Made by a program: the position numbers and the translations under genes. This document shows positions 25,601 to 39,126 of a DNA stretch of 64,000 nucleotides, one piece after another. The stretch is from Plantago ovata (lineage: Eukaryota > Streptophyta > Magnoliopsida > Lamiales > Plantaginaceae). How positions within the stretch are numbered: the first letter of the stretch is position 1; each line of letters starts with the position of its first letter. The DNA lies in NCBI GenBank assembly GCA_028274465.1, contig CM051457.1:14621097-14685096 (forward strand). Direction: 5' to 3'. The notes below the pieces were generated by a model, which did no database searches, was not told the origin of the DNA, and worked only from the letters and a program-made list of their open reading frames with translations.

Positions 25601-26255
25601 TGTTTAACCTTAAAAAAATCATGTGATTTGTTCTATTTCCTGAAAACTCTACATCTCTAATCACAACTCACAAGCAATTTATTGAGGTTGTGAGGTAGGT
25701 CGGATTAGATCTCATAGGGTGTCTTTGCTCCACTGTTCTTTCTTTTTCTTCTTTGTCTCTCTTGTCTTCCTCATGAAAACTGATGTTTGGTTTTTGTCAA
25801 ATGCATGGTTGAGCATCTATTCGGTTCTTAATGAAACAAATTTTCTTTCGGAACACATATCTATTTTCCCTTTTCTTTATGATGTTGGATGTCCTATCCT
25901 CGGACAGAAGTTACTTGTGTGAGGTTCTGCGATAGAAGTTGCTGGACAAATGTTCTTTCTGCCCTTTTATTCAAATTCTGAAAGCTGTGACTCTTATGAT
26001 TATGCATTTCATTTGTTTTGTTTGTTCCAGATCCTAGGTGATGGAGAATTGAGTGTGAAACTCAACTTCACAGCTCGTGCATTCTCGGAATCAGCAAAAG
26101 AGAAGCTTGAGGCTGCAGGTTGTTCGTTGACTGTCCTACCTGGCAAAAAGAAATTGCTGAGCAAATCAGTGGCTAAGAACGTGGCCCGTGCAGAAGAATA
26201 CTTTGCCAAGAAAAGAGCTGCTCCTGAATGGGTTGAGTCGGGTTCTTCCTCCTGA
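21532..26255 (+). CDS. RPL15: 50S ribosomal protein L15, chloroplastic
   Basis: Nuclear-encoded plastid large-subunit protein, uL15 family. Exons 21532-21588, 21712-22060, 23059-23210 and 26031-26255 give 260 residues with consistent phase and AG/GT borders. The first exon encodes [19 protein letters not shown], the start of a Ser-rich transit peptide that continues to about residue 65. The mature protein shows uL15 hallmarks: [19 protein letters not shown], the Gly/Arg-rich [20 protein letters not shown] and a [15 protein letters not shown] stretch. These are followed by the mid-domain of exon 3 and the C-terminal [20 protein letters not shown] region. Intron 3 is about 2.8 kb and looks empty of genes. 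The length suits the plastid protein. Confidence 0.96.
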
Positions 26256-27444
26256 ATAGGTTGTGTCTAATCAGATGTAAAGTTACATGGCAAGTGTTTT
26301 ATGCAGGCAGATATCCTTTTGTAATTTTTTGGATATTTTACAGCAAGTCGGTAGCAAGAGCGGCCTAATTTCCGTATCATTTCTAATACTAATACTTATT
26401 GAAACGTTTCTTGGTTGAAGTAGGCTGAAATTTTGCATTATTCTTGATCCCTAGAAGTAGAACACATTTATAACAAAAATAACCACTAGGAGGAGTAGAG
26501 TACACTGTTCTGTGACTTCTGTCTGTTCATAACAAGTTACCTGAGCTCAGTTAGTTGTTTTTACTTTTAACTTTCACTTCCTTTTGCATTTTTCTGAAGT
26601 GGAGTATATAGCAATAAAATATAGTATGATAAAATAAAAAAATGTTAATGTCTGGTTAATAATTCGTTATGTTTTTGTTAGTTAATCTTCTTGTACTACA
26701 TGTTTAATACATATTTGAAATGTGATGCACTCATGCACACAACTCAATCATGCGTACTTATACTTAGACAGCAGCGCGTTGTGACATGGTAGTGTGAATT
26801 AATAATCCCCAACTGTATTTAAGTAGTAAGTTTAATGACGACGAGAGAGACTTGTGAGTTAAGAACTTTTCACAAGTTGCTTAAAAGCATGTGACCACTT
26901 ATTCACCAAAGTCGTGCAGCACTTGCTTGGTAGAATCCTTGTCGCCAAATCAAACAAGTCATCTATTCCTTCACCATTAACCAGCACCAACTTATGTTAT
27001 TCCCCCACATGTGCGGGTTTATTTTCGGTTTTATCAAATATTTTTTTAATAAAATTTGCTTATTTGGTTTTATTAATATTTTTCTAACGAAATTTGTTTG
27101 ATCGAGTTAAATTGTAAATTGTACAGTGTGTAACACCGAACCCTAATAGAACTATTAGTCAAACTTGTTGACGAAATAACTTGTGAAGTAGTTAATAGTT
27201 GATTATGTAGTCGAAAGCAAGGGTGTATATAAAAAAATCCGTTTGGCTCGCCTGTTATTTCACCCGCCGTCTACTCACACCCACCAATTAGAATTTTTGT
27301 TCGCTCTCATGCCAGTTTTATTAAATTATTTAGTTGATTTGTCAAATAAGTAGATATGCTAACAAATTAAAAAGGACAGCTAATTAACTAAAATTTTAAA
27401 TCGTTTAGTTGATATGTAAAAAAATTAGATTAACTATCACTAAG
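26256..27444. other. intergenic, no gene seen
   Basis: Begins with the L15 3'UTR and continues into AT-rich sequence. No supported ORF or RNA. Confidence 0.4.
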
Positions 27445-27626
27445 AAAATGTTCTTTTCGTCTGAATAGAACTGAACTGAACATAACTGAATGAAACTGAA
27501 CAGAACTGAACAAAATTTATTTGTTGTATAAGATATAACTAAGCAAGTTTGAACATAACTGAATGAAACTGAAAAAAAGTGAACTGAACTGAAAATAATG
27601 ATATTTCATACGAAGAGAACAAAGCC
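27445..27626. mobile_element. PIF/Harbinger-like MITE with CTGAA subterminal repeats (short copy)
   Basis: The left end AATGTTCTTTTCGTCTGAAT and the right end ATACGAAGAGAACAAAGCC are inverted repeats, flanked by TAA at 27442-27444 and 27627-27629. The interior is dominated by AACTGAA-type motifs. It belongs to the same family as the element at 38890. Confidence 0.7.
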
Positions 27627-27629
27627 TAA

Positions 27630-28531
27630 ATATTTTTCTCAGAATTATGTCAAATAAAAAAAAAAACCCTTAAATATATAATTATGTTAAAACATTAGTT
27701 AAACGTCCACTTGACAATTTTTTCGGAAGTCCAACTCTAAAAATTCTTAAACCCAAGGTTAGTACTTTTACAAAACGTGTTGAGATCACACAACATTTTA
27801 CTAATAACATTTATGCCAAATTTTATTTACCACATTTTGCAAAATGTTGTATAAACTTACATATACTACTCGTACGATTTAGGAGCCATATATTAAAATC
27901 AAAGGGTCCCATTATGACCCACAAGAAATTGGGGCGTTATTATTATTATTTAAAATAGTTGAAGTCGTATCAGAATTATAGCCCTTGTAATAATGTTAAA
28001 ATTTGAGATTCTCGTGTGACACATGAGAAGACAAAGAAAAATCAAAATCGGTAGTATAGTTGGACTGTTGGACCCGGCCACCTCGAGACGGCACCATGTT
28101 CTTGTCCGAAGAATATTTGCAAATCAATGGATGCTCGTTTATCATACGCCATTGTTAAAACTTTAATGTCACATCTCCGACCGAATTAATCACATTAATT
28201 ATTATATTAAAAAACACAAATGTATGTTTCAAAGTTTATTTGAAATTAATAAATAAAAAATTCTTTGATCAGACTTTACAAGTTTCTTCTTCACCCCTCT
28301 TTTTGATCATCGTCTAGAACAATTTCCCTGATTGATTCTTCCACCTCCTCTAATTGTTGTCCATTATTTTTTGTCTTATCCATATTCTCTGTTTGTTATT
28401 AATATGAATCGTTCAAGTATATGTTTCTTTCGGCGATGGGTTCTGTAACTTCTCATTCTCCCTGGAATAGATGATGGCTTTGCCTTTGATGATGATATTT
28501 GAAAATTAATAGTAATTATTATTAATTGAAG
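27630..28531. other. intergenic and 5' flank of the CHUP1-like gene
   Basis: AT-rich. The part from about 28280 is pyrimidine-rich and probably includes the 5'UTR of the downstream gene. No separate gene is supported. Confidence 0.35.
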
Positions 28532-31500
28532 ATGGAGGTCAAAGAGAAAAGGGGGGACATCATCCCTTCTTTTCCTTTGAGATTTGGTGTTGCTGCTGCT
28601 GCTATGGCCGGTGGTATTCTCTATACCCTTGTTAGGATCAAACGTAGTAATAATAATAATAATAATAATAAACCCCCCAAATCAAAACCTTCACGCCCTT
28701 CTCCAGGTATGTACTGTATATATATGCTTCTTCCTTTACATTTTCAATCTGTTTGTTTATCTTCTGTTATTAATATTCAATCATTTTTTATGCTTTGTTT
28801 GCAGGTATGTACCGTTTCCCTAATTCAAGATGGGAAGCTGGTGCTGCTCATCTCAACCACCATCATCATCTTTTGCAGGTAGTAGTATTTATAATAAAAT
28901 CCCAATCTTTAAATAGCAGCTTCTCTTGTTTGTTCATATCTTGTTATTAAATTTCTAGAGTTTGCTGTTTGCTTAGAGTTGGTCTTTGCTTGATTCTTAT
29001 ATGAATTACTACTTGTTTTTTGCATCACCTAGAACCCGAATTGGGTAGGTATGATATCCGGGGCGTAGGACACGCTCACACGGCTATTTGGTGAATTCAC
29101 ACCCCAATTTTTATCCTAAAATGACTGCCATATCCATGTTGAGCCGTTGAGTGTCCCATACGGGTACCCAAGTTAATTTAAGAGTCGGGGTAACATAGAT
29201 TTATTCAATATTAGTACAAAGTTGTGAGTTCTAGAAACCATATACTCCGTATGTTATCTACAAGATGGGCATCATCTGTCTGATTTTAGCAATTACTGGA
29301 CTAGTATTTTTGGCATCATCTTTACATGTTGATTGTGAACCCCACAAATTAGTTAATCTATACTTTATATAGGAGTAATAATCTTTGGGTTCTTGCTTGC
29401 TGTGAACTACATTTATTTTGTTTCATCTTTCTTGATTTTTGTGGTATTTTTAGAACTACATAATTATAAAGTGAAATACTGTTTATTAGTAGTGTTTTTT
29501 CTTTTAATTATTTTTTAAATTTTATTTTATAACAGAGCTGATTACATGTGTGAATCTTTTTTTTGACATTATACATTCATCTGTCTAACCTTGATTGATT
29601 CAGAAACAGTATGTTTGTCATTTATATACTGTATAATTTCTTTTTACAGGATGTTTCATCTTCACATTCAGTTGGTGACTTGTCTTCAAGTGGCAGACAC
29701 AATGGAGATAGGGACGGTATCCTCTTGCCAGAGTCCAGCGATCTTGTAAAGGAATGCAATGTGGTTGTCACAAGGAGCGCTATTTCTCCCAGGGCAAACT
29801 CAGAATCTCTCATTCCTCAAGTAGAATCACCACCGGAGTACAGGGTTGTTGAACACAGTGAGTATGACAGAGAAATCAGGAACCTACGTTATGAGGTTGA
29901 AATTCTTCAGGAGAGGGAGAAGAACCTGGAAACCCAGTTGCTTGAGTATTATGGGCTTAAAGAGCAGGAAACTGTCATCATGGAGCTCCAGAACCGGCTC
30001 AAATTAAACAATATGGAGTCTAAGCTCTATAATCTCAAGATAGATTCCTTAAAATTGGATAACAGAAGGCTAGAGGCACAAGTGTGTGATTACGGAAAAG
30101 TTGTAACGGAACTTGAAGCTGCAAAAGCTAAGATAAAGGTGCTAAGGAAGAAGCTTAGGTCTGAAGCAGAACGAAACAGAGGACAGATATTAAACCTTCA
30201 AGATAGAGTTATGAAGCTTCAGGAGCAAGAAAACAAGACGGTTGACAATGAACATGTTGATGATACACATGTACAGAAAAAGAAAGAATTGGAGGAAGAG
30301 TTGGAGGAGACGAAGAAATCCTACCGCGCTCTTCTGCTGGAAAAGTCAGAGTTGGCTCAGAAATTGGAGTATGTGCAAATGCTTGCTACTAACGTTATGG
30401 ATAATGAAGAAGTAAGTCCTTGGTTTAAGACACTTCGATTCTCTTTGGTTCTTATGAATGGAAGCATTGTTGTTTGTTAGTATCTGCTTTAGATAACTGA
30501 GATTCTATTGACCATAACGACCTTATGATTTGGCTAATGTTTACATCTACTGTGATTTCAAAATTTGCAAAGAGATCACGAGTTTTTGCTGAGATGCACC
30601 AAAATAAAGAGGCTTTTTTTCCACACAAAAAGTCGATTATTGTGACATTTTCTCGAAATGTGGAGCAATCTGCCTACTTATAAAGCCCATGGAGTGAAAT
30701 TGAAATGAGCTTCGTGTAATCGGCTTCTATTTTGGTTTCCTTTAATTCTTCATTAATTTTTTTTTTTTTTTCCCGGCTATGTTGTGTATCAGGTGCAAGA
30801 ACTTCACAAAGAGAGTCGGCTTTTGAAACAAGAGAACGAGGATCTGAAGAAGGAACTTGATCGAATGAAGGCTGACAGATTAACAGATATCGAAGAACTA
30901 GTCTATCTCCGATGGATAAATGCATGCTTGCGCTATGAACTGAGAAATTACAAGCCTCGCCCGGGTAAAACCATTGCCAGAGACCTCAGCAAAACACTGA
31001 GTCCAAATTCAGAAAGTAGAGCGAAGAAGCTCATTCTTGAATATGCAGATAAAGAAGGACCCGGAGACAAGGGAATAAATTTGACTGATCCTGATTCTGA
31101 CCGGTGGTCATCTTCCCAGTCTTACCTCACAGACTCTGGCGAAGCTGATGATTTCTCTGTTGATACACAGTCAGTTAACAAAACAAGTAAAAAGAAAATC
31201 TTTGCCAAGTTGATGAGGCTACTAAAAAGAAAAGACGGGCAACATGATTCTCTGCAGGCATCACCTTCACGGTTGGAAAGAGCTGCCTCTATGGATGATA
31301 TTGTAAGCATGTCGTTCAAATCAAGCATTACTGATGTTGGAGGTGATGGATTCAATAAGACATCAAGAACTTCATCGGCTTCGTCTAGGCTTTCGTTAGA
31401 TCTCCCAAGATCTGGTTCTCGAGGACAAAAGAGCACAGCAGGGGGAAGCAGCAACTGTTCTGGAAGAGCCAGTGTTGATGGTTCCTTGAATATGTTCAGA

Positions 31501-31677
31501 CGAATTGACTCAATAACAGAAGATGAGAATAATACAGTTTCAGATATATTGCCCTTTGAAGATGCTCAAGCAATAGCTAAAAAGGAATTGGTTAAATATG
31601 CAGAAGCACTGAAGAATTCGCGTCTAAGTTCATTTCAAAAGAGACCTTCCACATTTGACAATTTCTGCTACAGCTAA
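28532..31677 (+). CDS. CHUP1-like (AR791-like) coiled-coil membrane protein
   Basis: Exons 28532-28706, 28805-28878, 29650-30411 and 30793-31677 join in frame to 631 residues. Residues 15-34 form one hydrophobic segment (FPLRFGVAAAAMAGGILYTL) followed by basic residues, a typical N-terminal membrane anchor. A Ser-rich linker leads to a long coiled coil (about residues 154-390) containing the family signature IEELVYLRWINACLRYELRN. The C-terminal part has an SRAKKLILEYA motif, Ser-rich stretches and the end block AIAKKELVKYAEALKNSR. This order is that of the CHUP1-like family, which links membranes to actin; CHUP1 itself positions chloroplasts. There is no long proline-rich region, so it fits the shorter AR791-type members better than CHUP1. 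The ATG at 28532 was chosen because the upstream in-frame codon is TTG. Confidence 0.85.
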
Positions 31678-32585
31678 TTACCAGTCAGTTACCTCCTCTT
31701 CTTTTTATTTTTATACATACGAGAAAGAAGTATAGCAGGTTGTGGAAACACTGATCTAGTTGCTAACTTTGTGTTCAAAAGAAATGTACATATGTAGAAT
31801 TGGTCCAAATGTGTTGGCCTACTTAATGAACAAGAAGCCTGTAAAGCTATATCATAAAGCTGCTTTTGTATCTGTCAATACTTCCTTGTGTTATGTAGTT
31901 GAAACATGTTCGGGGCACAGTGAGTTCTTGTCCTTGGTTCTTGAACTGATCAGTATTCCTAGTAGGTGTATAACAATAAAAAGCTCTGAATTGTTCCTTA
32001 ACAGGTATGTAAGACGCTCTCTACTCACAGAGCCTGCTTTATCCAAAATTATTTGGTTATTCATATCTGAATGGACTTGATTTCTATCCCTCACTCCTGA
32101 CTGGGGAAATGAAGCCTAGTTGGTAGTATTAATTAAGTAATGATTATCCTCAGTTTATTTTTTGTTAAAGAACAAAAGTCCCAACAAATCACTGGATATG
32201 GGAACCAATTTACTGATTTTTGTAATTAAGCTTCATTTTGTATGACATATACATTCAAAGTTTAACATGCCGCTTGATAACATAAATACCAGGCGGAAAT
32301 GAGAAATAGATGAGAAATTAAAAGAAGAAAGGTAGAAGTTTTGAGAGAAGGAAGACTTGGAGAGAAAGATAGGGATAATAACTTTGTATTTCATTCATCA
32401 ACCCTTACAAGAATAGCTTTATAAGCCTTACAAGTTAACAGGGCCTAAAACGAAATACAAATAAACATAAAGACTGGCCTAATATGAAAACTAAGAACTT
32501 AAATGCATGACTGACACAAATAAACATAAAGACTGGCCTAATATGAAAAATAAAAACTTGCTGACACATCAAGCATGTATGGTGA
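31678..32585. other. convergent 3' flanks
   Basis: Holds the 3'UTRs of the plus-strand CHUP1-like gene and the minus-strand GDSL gene. Near 32459-32549 the phrase AATAAACATAAAGACTGG is directly repeated. About 80 bp near 32050-32130 recurs near 47255-47330, marking the edge of a duplicated block. Confidence 0.5.
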
Positions 32586-34148
32586 TTAGTTGAGAAGGGA
32601 AATCCCTTGAATCTCCAAGAAAGGCATTAGATATGCGTTAGTTGCCTCCGATGGATGCACACTGTCCCAGAACACATACTGAGACGCATTCTTGCACGTT
32701 CCTCCGATCGAAATTGGATTGCACAACAATGTTGTTGTCTCTATTGTCCCAGTCCCACAACAACCTTTCTCTGCTTCTGTAAATCCTGCAATACAAAAGG
32801 CAAGAGAATCAATCGCATTACTTCTTAGGTGTATATATACTGTGTGATCAAACATTTTAACATTCGTATTTCAAAACCAGAAGGTGGTAGCTCTAATTAT
32901 TGCCCTTAGTTATTTTATCTTAGTATGTATATATGTTTCTTTCGTTCATCCTGAATTCAGACTTAAATTAGTACATGTTAACAGATTCAGGTTACCTTGA
33001 CTAGAAAGTATTGTATGGTTTGCAATGAGGTTGTAGAGGGGCTGGTAGATATCGAACACAACAAGCTTCAGGCCTGAAGTCTGATTCCTCAGATGGGATG
33101 CAGCTGCATGGATCTGCCTGTTGAATTCTCGAGCATCTCTGTTTATTCTTGAGACACAGCCTCTCTGATTGAACCCGAATAACGTTCTTACAGCGGGAAG
33201 GCAGCCTAGGGGTGGAAGTGAAGTCACCCCAATTCTCCGGGCTCCCAAGCCATACAAGGTCTGTTTAAAACAAGGTTAATTAGCTAGCCATACATGTACA
33301 AGCTCGATCTGTTTAAATATTTACTAGTTTGCTTCTATGGAAAAAATGATATACTAGTTGGAAGGATTTGTATAATGTACCCTGATATAATTCGTGAAGA
33401 GGCTGACAAGGTATGCGGAGTACTGATCGGGAGTGAAGGCCTTGTTGAGCAGAACATTGATATAATAGTTCTGGATGAAGTCGCTGCTACCAGCAGAAAC
33501 CACGTACAATGCATCGGTTAGAATTCTTTCTGCCCTAGCTCTTCCTGCTACCCGTGTTAGCCTACGCTGATACTGTTTGTAGTACTCTATCTGTTGCGAC
33601 ATTGGAATTGCAGCCTGCAAGAAAAATTTCTCACGTAAGAATGCCAATATACCGCTTACACTTTGATCAAGTCTGTGAATTGATGATGATTACACTTTGA
33701 AGGGATGTGTGTTCATCGTATCCTGCACCCGCAGAAGCAAAGTTTGTTCCATTGACGTACTTCCCACTGGCCTCCGGGCTAAGGTAAGGTGGCTGGATTG
33801 TGAATCCAAGAGCGGTAGCTGAAACCAAAGTCAAATTCTATGTTTAGCAAAGGCATTTTTGACAGCTAAATAAATACATGAGTTTCTGGAATGTGAGTTA
33901 CCTAGGATATCAGTAGCCAGTTTGCCATTGCAGAACCTCCCTGTGGCTACATTGTTATCAAAGTCACGGCCATAAGGCGGATAGTTTGCCTTGAAGATGG
34001 TCAGAATAAAGTCATTGTTCCCGACATCAACAATAGAGTCGCCAAAGGTGATGATGGCAGTGGCAGTACCTGCATGAGAAGTGAGAACCATACTAGTAGA
34101 AAGCAAAGCAAGAGCAAATGACAATGCATAAACTAAAATTCCTGCCAT
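32586..34148 (-). CDS. GDSL esterase/lipase (SGNH hydrolase), intact copy 1
   Basis: Secreted SGNH-family serine ester hydrolase; the natural substrate cannot be read from sequence. Minus-strand exons 34148-33902, 33818-33694, 33614-33381, 33260-32996 and 32785-32586 give 356 residues, a normal length for plant GDSL enzymes. A signal peptide spans about residues 1-26. The catalytic Ser 38 lies in [15 protein letters not shown]. Block III is seen as [15 protein letters not shown], and the catalytic Asp/His pair is in [10 protein letters not shown] (Asp 331, His 334). The five-exon structure is identical to the second intact copy at 59521, and a deleted third copy lies at 48590. All four SGNH blocks look intact. 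Confidence 0.93.
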
Positions 34149-35022
34149 ATTTTCTAATTAATATCTGATGTGTTTTCAAAAGTTGTTTGAGTAATGATTT
34201 TTAGTATGCAGCTATCTGGTGAGTAATATGGAAATGAGCATGGAGACTGTACTATTAAATACTAGTTAGCTAGCTATCTATCTGCTCAACAAGAAGTGTA
34301 CATAAAATTTGCATGTTTGACGAGTTTGGTTTGGAGTTGGTCAAACATGTACAGTACTTGGCAGGCATGTTCGACCAAATTTAAAAACAGTACTATTTGC
34401 AGTTATATCATGCCAGTATTATGCATCAAGTATTCATTAATATCTAGCTATGATATTCTGTACAAAGCATTGGGCAAATGCAATTGAAGCTAGCTATATA
34501 GATGCGTACAATACACTCCACTTTTTACTAGAAAATTACAAAAAGATGGACAGAAGTGGTTATTATTATGATGGTTATTATTATTACTAGAAAATTACAT
34601 AACACGCATATTTTAGCCTTTTTTTGTGCATTTTTTCAAGAAAGAATTTCACAATGATTAATTGATTTCCAATATTTAGTCATGGCGTCAATCACTCATA
34701 AGAGAGAAACATAACGCCTTGCACTTGAAGCAGATAAAAAAGAGACGATAGTGACAGAAAAAGAAAGCTTAAGCCTCTTGCAGGCAGAGGGGGCATTATT
34801 ATTAACGGAGCCAACCAGACTTCTGCACATTGAACTAAACCTTGTAAAGACAAAGTAGCTGAATGAAACAGTATATACACTTCTCGATTTCTAGATACGC
34901 CAAATACTTGTCAAAAACATATACCACGGAGTATATGGATTTCTGTGGAAATCAAATCATGAACCAGCAGTTTTGTTTTAAACCAACAGCTATCAGGAGT
35001 ACCTTGAAACTGCAGCAGCTGG
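34149..35022. other. upstream region of GDSL copy 1
   Basis: Positions 34149-34560 are closely similar to 49035-49440 upstream of the deleted GDSL copy, so this segment was duplicated with the gene and probably contains its promoter. The remainder shows no gene. Confidence 0.5.
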
Positions 35023-35265
35023 TCAGGATGAATAAGTCTCTTCCCAGACTTTCTTTGCGGCATCACAATGCCTGAGAATGTGAGTACTCTCTCGTCCTCG
35101 AATTGCACTATGGGAAATTTGCAACTTCAGATAGGTTTCGTATTTAAGCAAATGGTTTGAAGCAAGACGCTCTTGCGCGAACATGACTAACCAGAGGAAA
35201 TTATTCTTGTTGCTGCTTTGTAATTTACAGATCAAAGCCTGAAGAATGTGTGGGTTGATCATCAT
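35023..35265 (-). pseudogene. LINE reverse-transcriptase zinc-binding domain relic
   Basis: The minus-strand reading contains NNFLWLVMFAQERLASNHLL and, about 35 residues on, STHILRHCDAAKKVWEE. This is the zf-RVT pattern found downstream of reverse transcriptase in plant non-LTR retrotransposons (a W..L....L.T...L motif, then HIL..C..A..VW). Only this domain remains; no reverse transcriptase or endonuclease is seen nearby. Probably a short, old retrotransposon fragment. Confidence 0.7.
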
Positions 35266-36297
35266 AAGCTCACATCAAACCCTTTTCCAGATTCTTTCCA
35301 GATAATAGTATCTTCAGAGTTATTTAGTTAAACAATTTCCCAATTGTTCAATCTAAAATCTCTCCAGGAACAGCTGAATGTAATCCTTCCAGTCTCCAAT
35401 CACCATTCTCATCTAATAATAGGTATAATCGCATAATTTCAGATTTGTGTCTACAGGTTGGACATCTACTTTATCACACAACCATAAGTCACCAATTGAA
35501 AAAACTTAACGTTTAATTAGCAAACTTCATGAAAGATGCCTCATCAATTCTCTGGTTTGCAAAAATGTACCCACTGTTAGAAGACTTCTTACTTCAACAC
35601 CAGTAAACTTCAGATCTCTCCCTCATGATTTTACAAACGAAACCTCCTGAAATTTGGACAGAGAACTGCATCAGTAATATCATCCTGAATTCAAGGACTA
35701 ACGTGCAAACAGAACAAGCATGTTAGTAAAGAAGAAGCAGCTTCCAGACAGATATATACAAAGTCACTTATCTATCTTCTCCTCTTCCAAAAATAATGCT
35801 CTAACTTCGTTATCCTCTCATCTTCCTAGATTAATGCCCTAAATTCGATATGCTACATTATCAATAATCCCCAGATACAAATTAAGTCACTGACTTAGTC
35901 GTCTTCTTAAGAAATGCTTCAAATTCTAGATGCTGAACTGCAAATTTTCAATCGCAACATATTAACAGACATGCGCGAGTTCTCAGTGTTATCAAAGCAC
36001 TAAACAAAGTACCAAAAGTAGTAAGCTAAAAAAATCACACAGATGATCAAAAGTAAGAACGAAGTATATAAAAAGGAAAAACGTATAACTCTAGGAGAGT
36101 GCTATGTGAGAGAGAAAATGACTGACCTTTTTTACGTAAACCTGCCACCGAGTCTATCTAGCTAATACATGGCTGACCGCATCGTGAGACAACATTACCA
36201 TAGTTGTTACTTGCTACTGCAAGATGAAAGATGAACCTCATTACAATCTCAATCCAAAAAAGAGCTGATCGAACTGAATAATGGAAGAGCTAAGTAA
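35266..36297. other. intergenic, no gene seen
   Basis: AT-rich sequence between the LINE relic and the glutathione peroxidase relic. Short pyrimidine-rich pieces but no supportable exon. Confidence 0.35.
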
Positions 36298-37878
36298 TTA
36301 CTTGTTTTCATTTAAGTAATCCCCAAGGAAAGAGAGTACTGCTGGAGCAACACATATAGCAGCATAAAAAGGATTTCCCTCCGGCTTGTATTGTGGTGAT
36401 ATCCTGGGGAATCTTGCAGTCTGTTAAACACGCCGAACCTGGCATTCCTCCCTACACAAAGCAAAGTTCAGTCACCACAGAGTTGAATGAAATTATAGAC
36501 ATATAACTAAAAAGACAACTAATTAACACCAAACCAAATGTTCTGCTCCTTTATCATGATGCAGTATAGGTGCCCTTTATGAGCATGGAAAACATAACGC
36601 AACAGCAAGAAAAATACATTCAACAGCTAATTTAGGTTATCTCTATCCAAGAAATAGCTTAGCTTACAGACTCGGAAACCCCTCACACTTATTACTCTTA
36701 TTAGGTGGACAAACTGAGATACAACCATGTACAAATGAACTCGCACCCTGAACTTTTAAAGGTACAAAACAAGACTAAAGCAAGATACTTTTAAAGCTTG
36801 TGAATTAAATAATTTTAAAAGTTAAAGCATCTATAACCTCCTAATCTAAGACATAAAAGTTGTAAATATAATTCATTCATGAAAACTTAAATCAAGATTA
36901 GGATTCAAATATGAAGAATAAAGTTATCAAATTCATTATACCTCCCCAAGGAAGTAAGTGGGGGTTGAAATCAACAAGTTTAGCTATTAAACCCTGAAGC
37001 CCAGTAACACCACATATATATTGTTCTACTTAATCATGAGGAAACGGATATGAAAAATTTGACACCTCGAATCAACACCACAAACTGAACAAAATGTAAA
37101 AGGAGTTACAACCTAGAGGACATGATAAATCCGGACCCAATCATAGAGAAAGAGCAGTTCCAGTAGACATAGACATTAATTGTACACCAAAGTTGCACCA
37201 CAACATGAACTAAGAGTTCTGTAATCAGAAATACTTGCATTATGTTGACATAACTTGATACATTGATAGATTATTAGTTGGAGTAAACAAAATCTTACCT
37301 TGAGTTTCATACTTGTCATAAAACTGGGAAAGCTGTCTAATTTGAATTTTGATGATGTTAAGCCACTGAATAAGAAGAAGACTAACTAAATTAGTTCTGG
37401 TTGCACTGATGGCAAAACCAAATATCATTATATCCCTTTCAACAACCAATCATAAATCTTGTAAAAAAAAAAAAAAGAAGAAGAAGAAGTCGATTTACCA
37501 TCTTCAAGCATATTCATTATTAAAAGAAGTTTCCCTTTAAATTTTCTGAGTGAAATGTCTTGCCCATCAATGTCCTGCAACTGCAAGGATACATTCATTC
37601 AGTAAGATCTATTCTATGAGGTAAAAGATACATAGCATAAAACCATTTGATTGATCATCATTAAATACAGAAGAATTTACCAAAAAAATATGAAATTAAA
37701 TCCATAATAACGACCACATGTACATGGTACTATGGTAGCAATAATAAGGAATGAACACCATCTGATCTTCACTTGGATAAAAACAAAACAACAATTGCAA
37801 TTATAGAGAAGGTTCACAAATCTCTTGGATACCTGAAGCATACGACTTAAAACTCTGTGTGAAACTGGAGACATCTCC
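36298..37878 (-). pseudogene. degenerate glutathione peroxidase (GPX)
   Basis: Pieces of a plant thioredoxin-dependent GPX lie in the right order on the minus strand. Exon 37574-37499 reads DIDGQDISLRKFKGKLLLI, matching the GPX start. Exon 37365-37299 gives GLTSSKFK in one frame and LSQFYDKYETQ in another, so a frameshift lies within it. The segment 36451-36298 gives GGMPGS in one frame and, in another, RFP through to FLGDYL and a stop. The peroxidatic Cys motif (NVASKCG in functional enzymes) is lost: the exon ends in NMLEDG. The active site and the frame are both broken. A possible first exon starts at 37878 (MEMSPVSHRVLSR) but is uncertain. Confidence 0.75.
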
Positions 37879-38889
37879 AATCAAAACATCCGACTCCACT
37901 GAGCTTTCTCGTCACAGCAATTGCAATTTCAGCTATATTAGCCATAACCGCCAACAACAGCCCCCAAATCTGTGCTCCAAAATCCACCGCTTACTTGCAG
38001 ATATACTATTAGTTTCCTGTTGAGATGGGTGAAGAATCCCAATAGAGAGAAGAGAGATTAGATAGAGGAAATTAAGCTAGTGAGTGTTTGGGAATGATTT
38101 TAGAAGATATTTTTGGCATAGTTTTTGCTAAAATTTTAAAAACAAATTGGTTTTAATTAAAATTGTTGGTTGTTTCTATCAGTTTAATGCCACGTAACTA
38201 GATATTATAGATATTATAGTATTTAGTAAATTCAATTAAATCACTAACTTTTTAGTTTAAAAAGAGTTACGAACGGTTAAAAATAGATAGAACTGTAGAA
38301 ACATCAATTTACATGCTTCTCGGCTTTTTATGTCGGTCACCTGTTTTTTTCAGGAGAATTTGCATCAGAATTCTCGTAAAATAAAATACTAAAAAACAAC
38401 TTTTACTATTCCAAGAGCACAAAATTACTTTTCTAAGCATTTGCAAACACTAACTTAGTTGGAGATCATTCAATGACCAATCAAAATCATTTATCCTATC
38501 TAATCCTACATGTCATTTTAATAGATTTTTGACTTTTTATAATTCAATTTTAAGCCTGAATTTTTTTTTATTATTATGATAGACTAATCAATTTCAAGAT
38601 GTTCCTGCCATTTTGAAATTTGATATATTACGTACTCATTAGTTGCTATCATAATTAATAGAGTTATATTTTTAAGAAGCGATACAAACTTTAATGAATT
38701 TATTCATTAATTATAAATTTATATTCCTTTCATTACCATCTCACGTAAAAATATTTAGGTTAATTATAAATTAGTTATTAGGTTACTAATAGTTTCTTAT
38801 TGATTAGTGATACATGGAAAAGTTATCGTAAAATAGTGTTTAAATATGTGTTGAGTGTTGACTATAATAACCTTACTAAATTTTAGTAA
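37879..38889. other. intergenic, AT-rich
   Basis: No gene seen. It may include the former promoter of the GPX relic. Confidence 0.35.
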
Positions 38890-39080
38890 GGCTCTGTTAT
38901 CTTCGTCTGAACTGAACTGAACTTAATGAAACTGAACTGAACTGAATTGAATTTAACGGACCGGAACTGAACTTAACGGACCTGAACTGAAATGAAGAAT
39001 TTTTTTTAGTAATAATAATATTAGTAATAGTAATAGTAATAATAAAAAATAATAATAATAATATAATGATAATAATATTA

Positions 39081-39126
<46 letters not shown>

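Noticed and set aside
31122-31454. 110-residue minus-strand ORF
   Set aside because: Antisense shadow of the last exon of the CHUP1-like gene.
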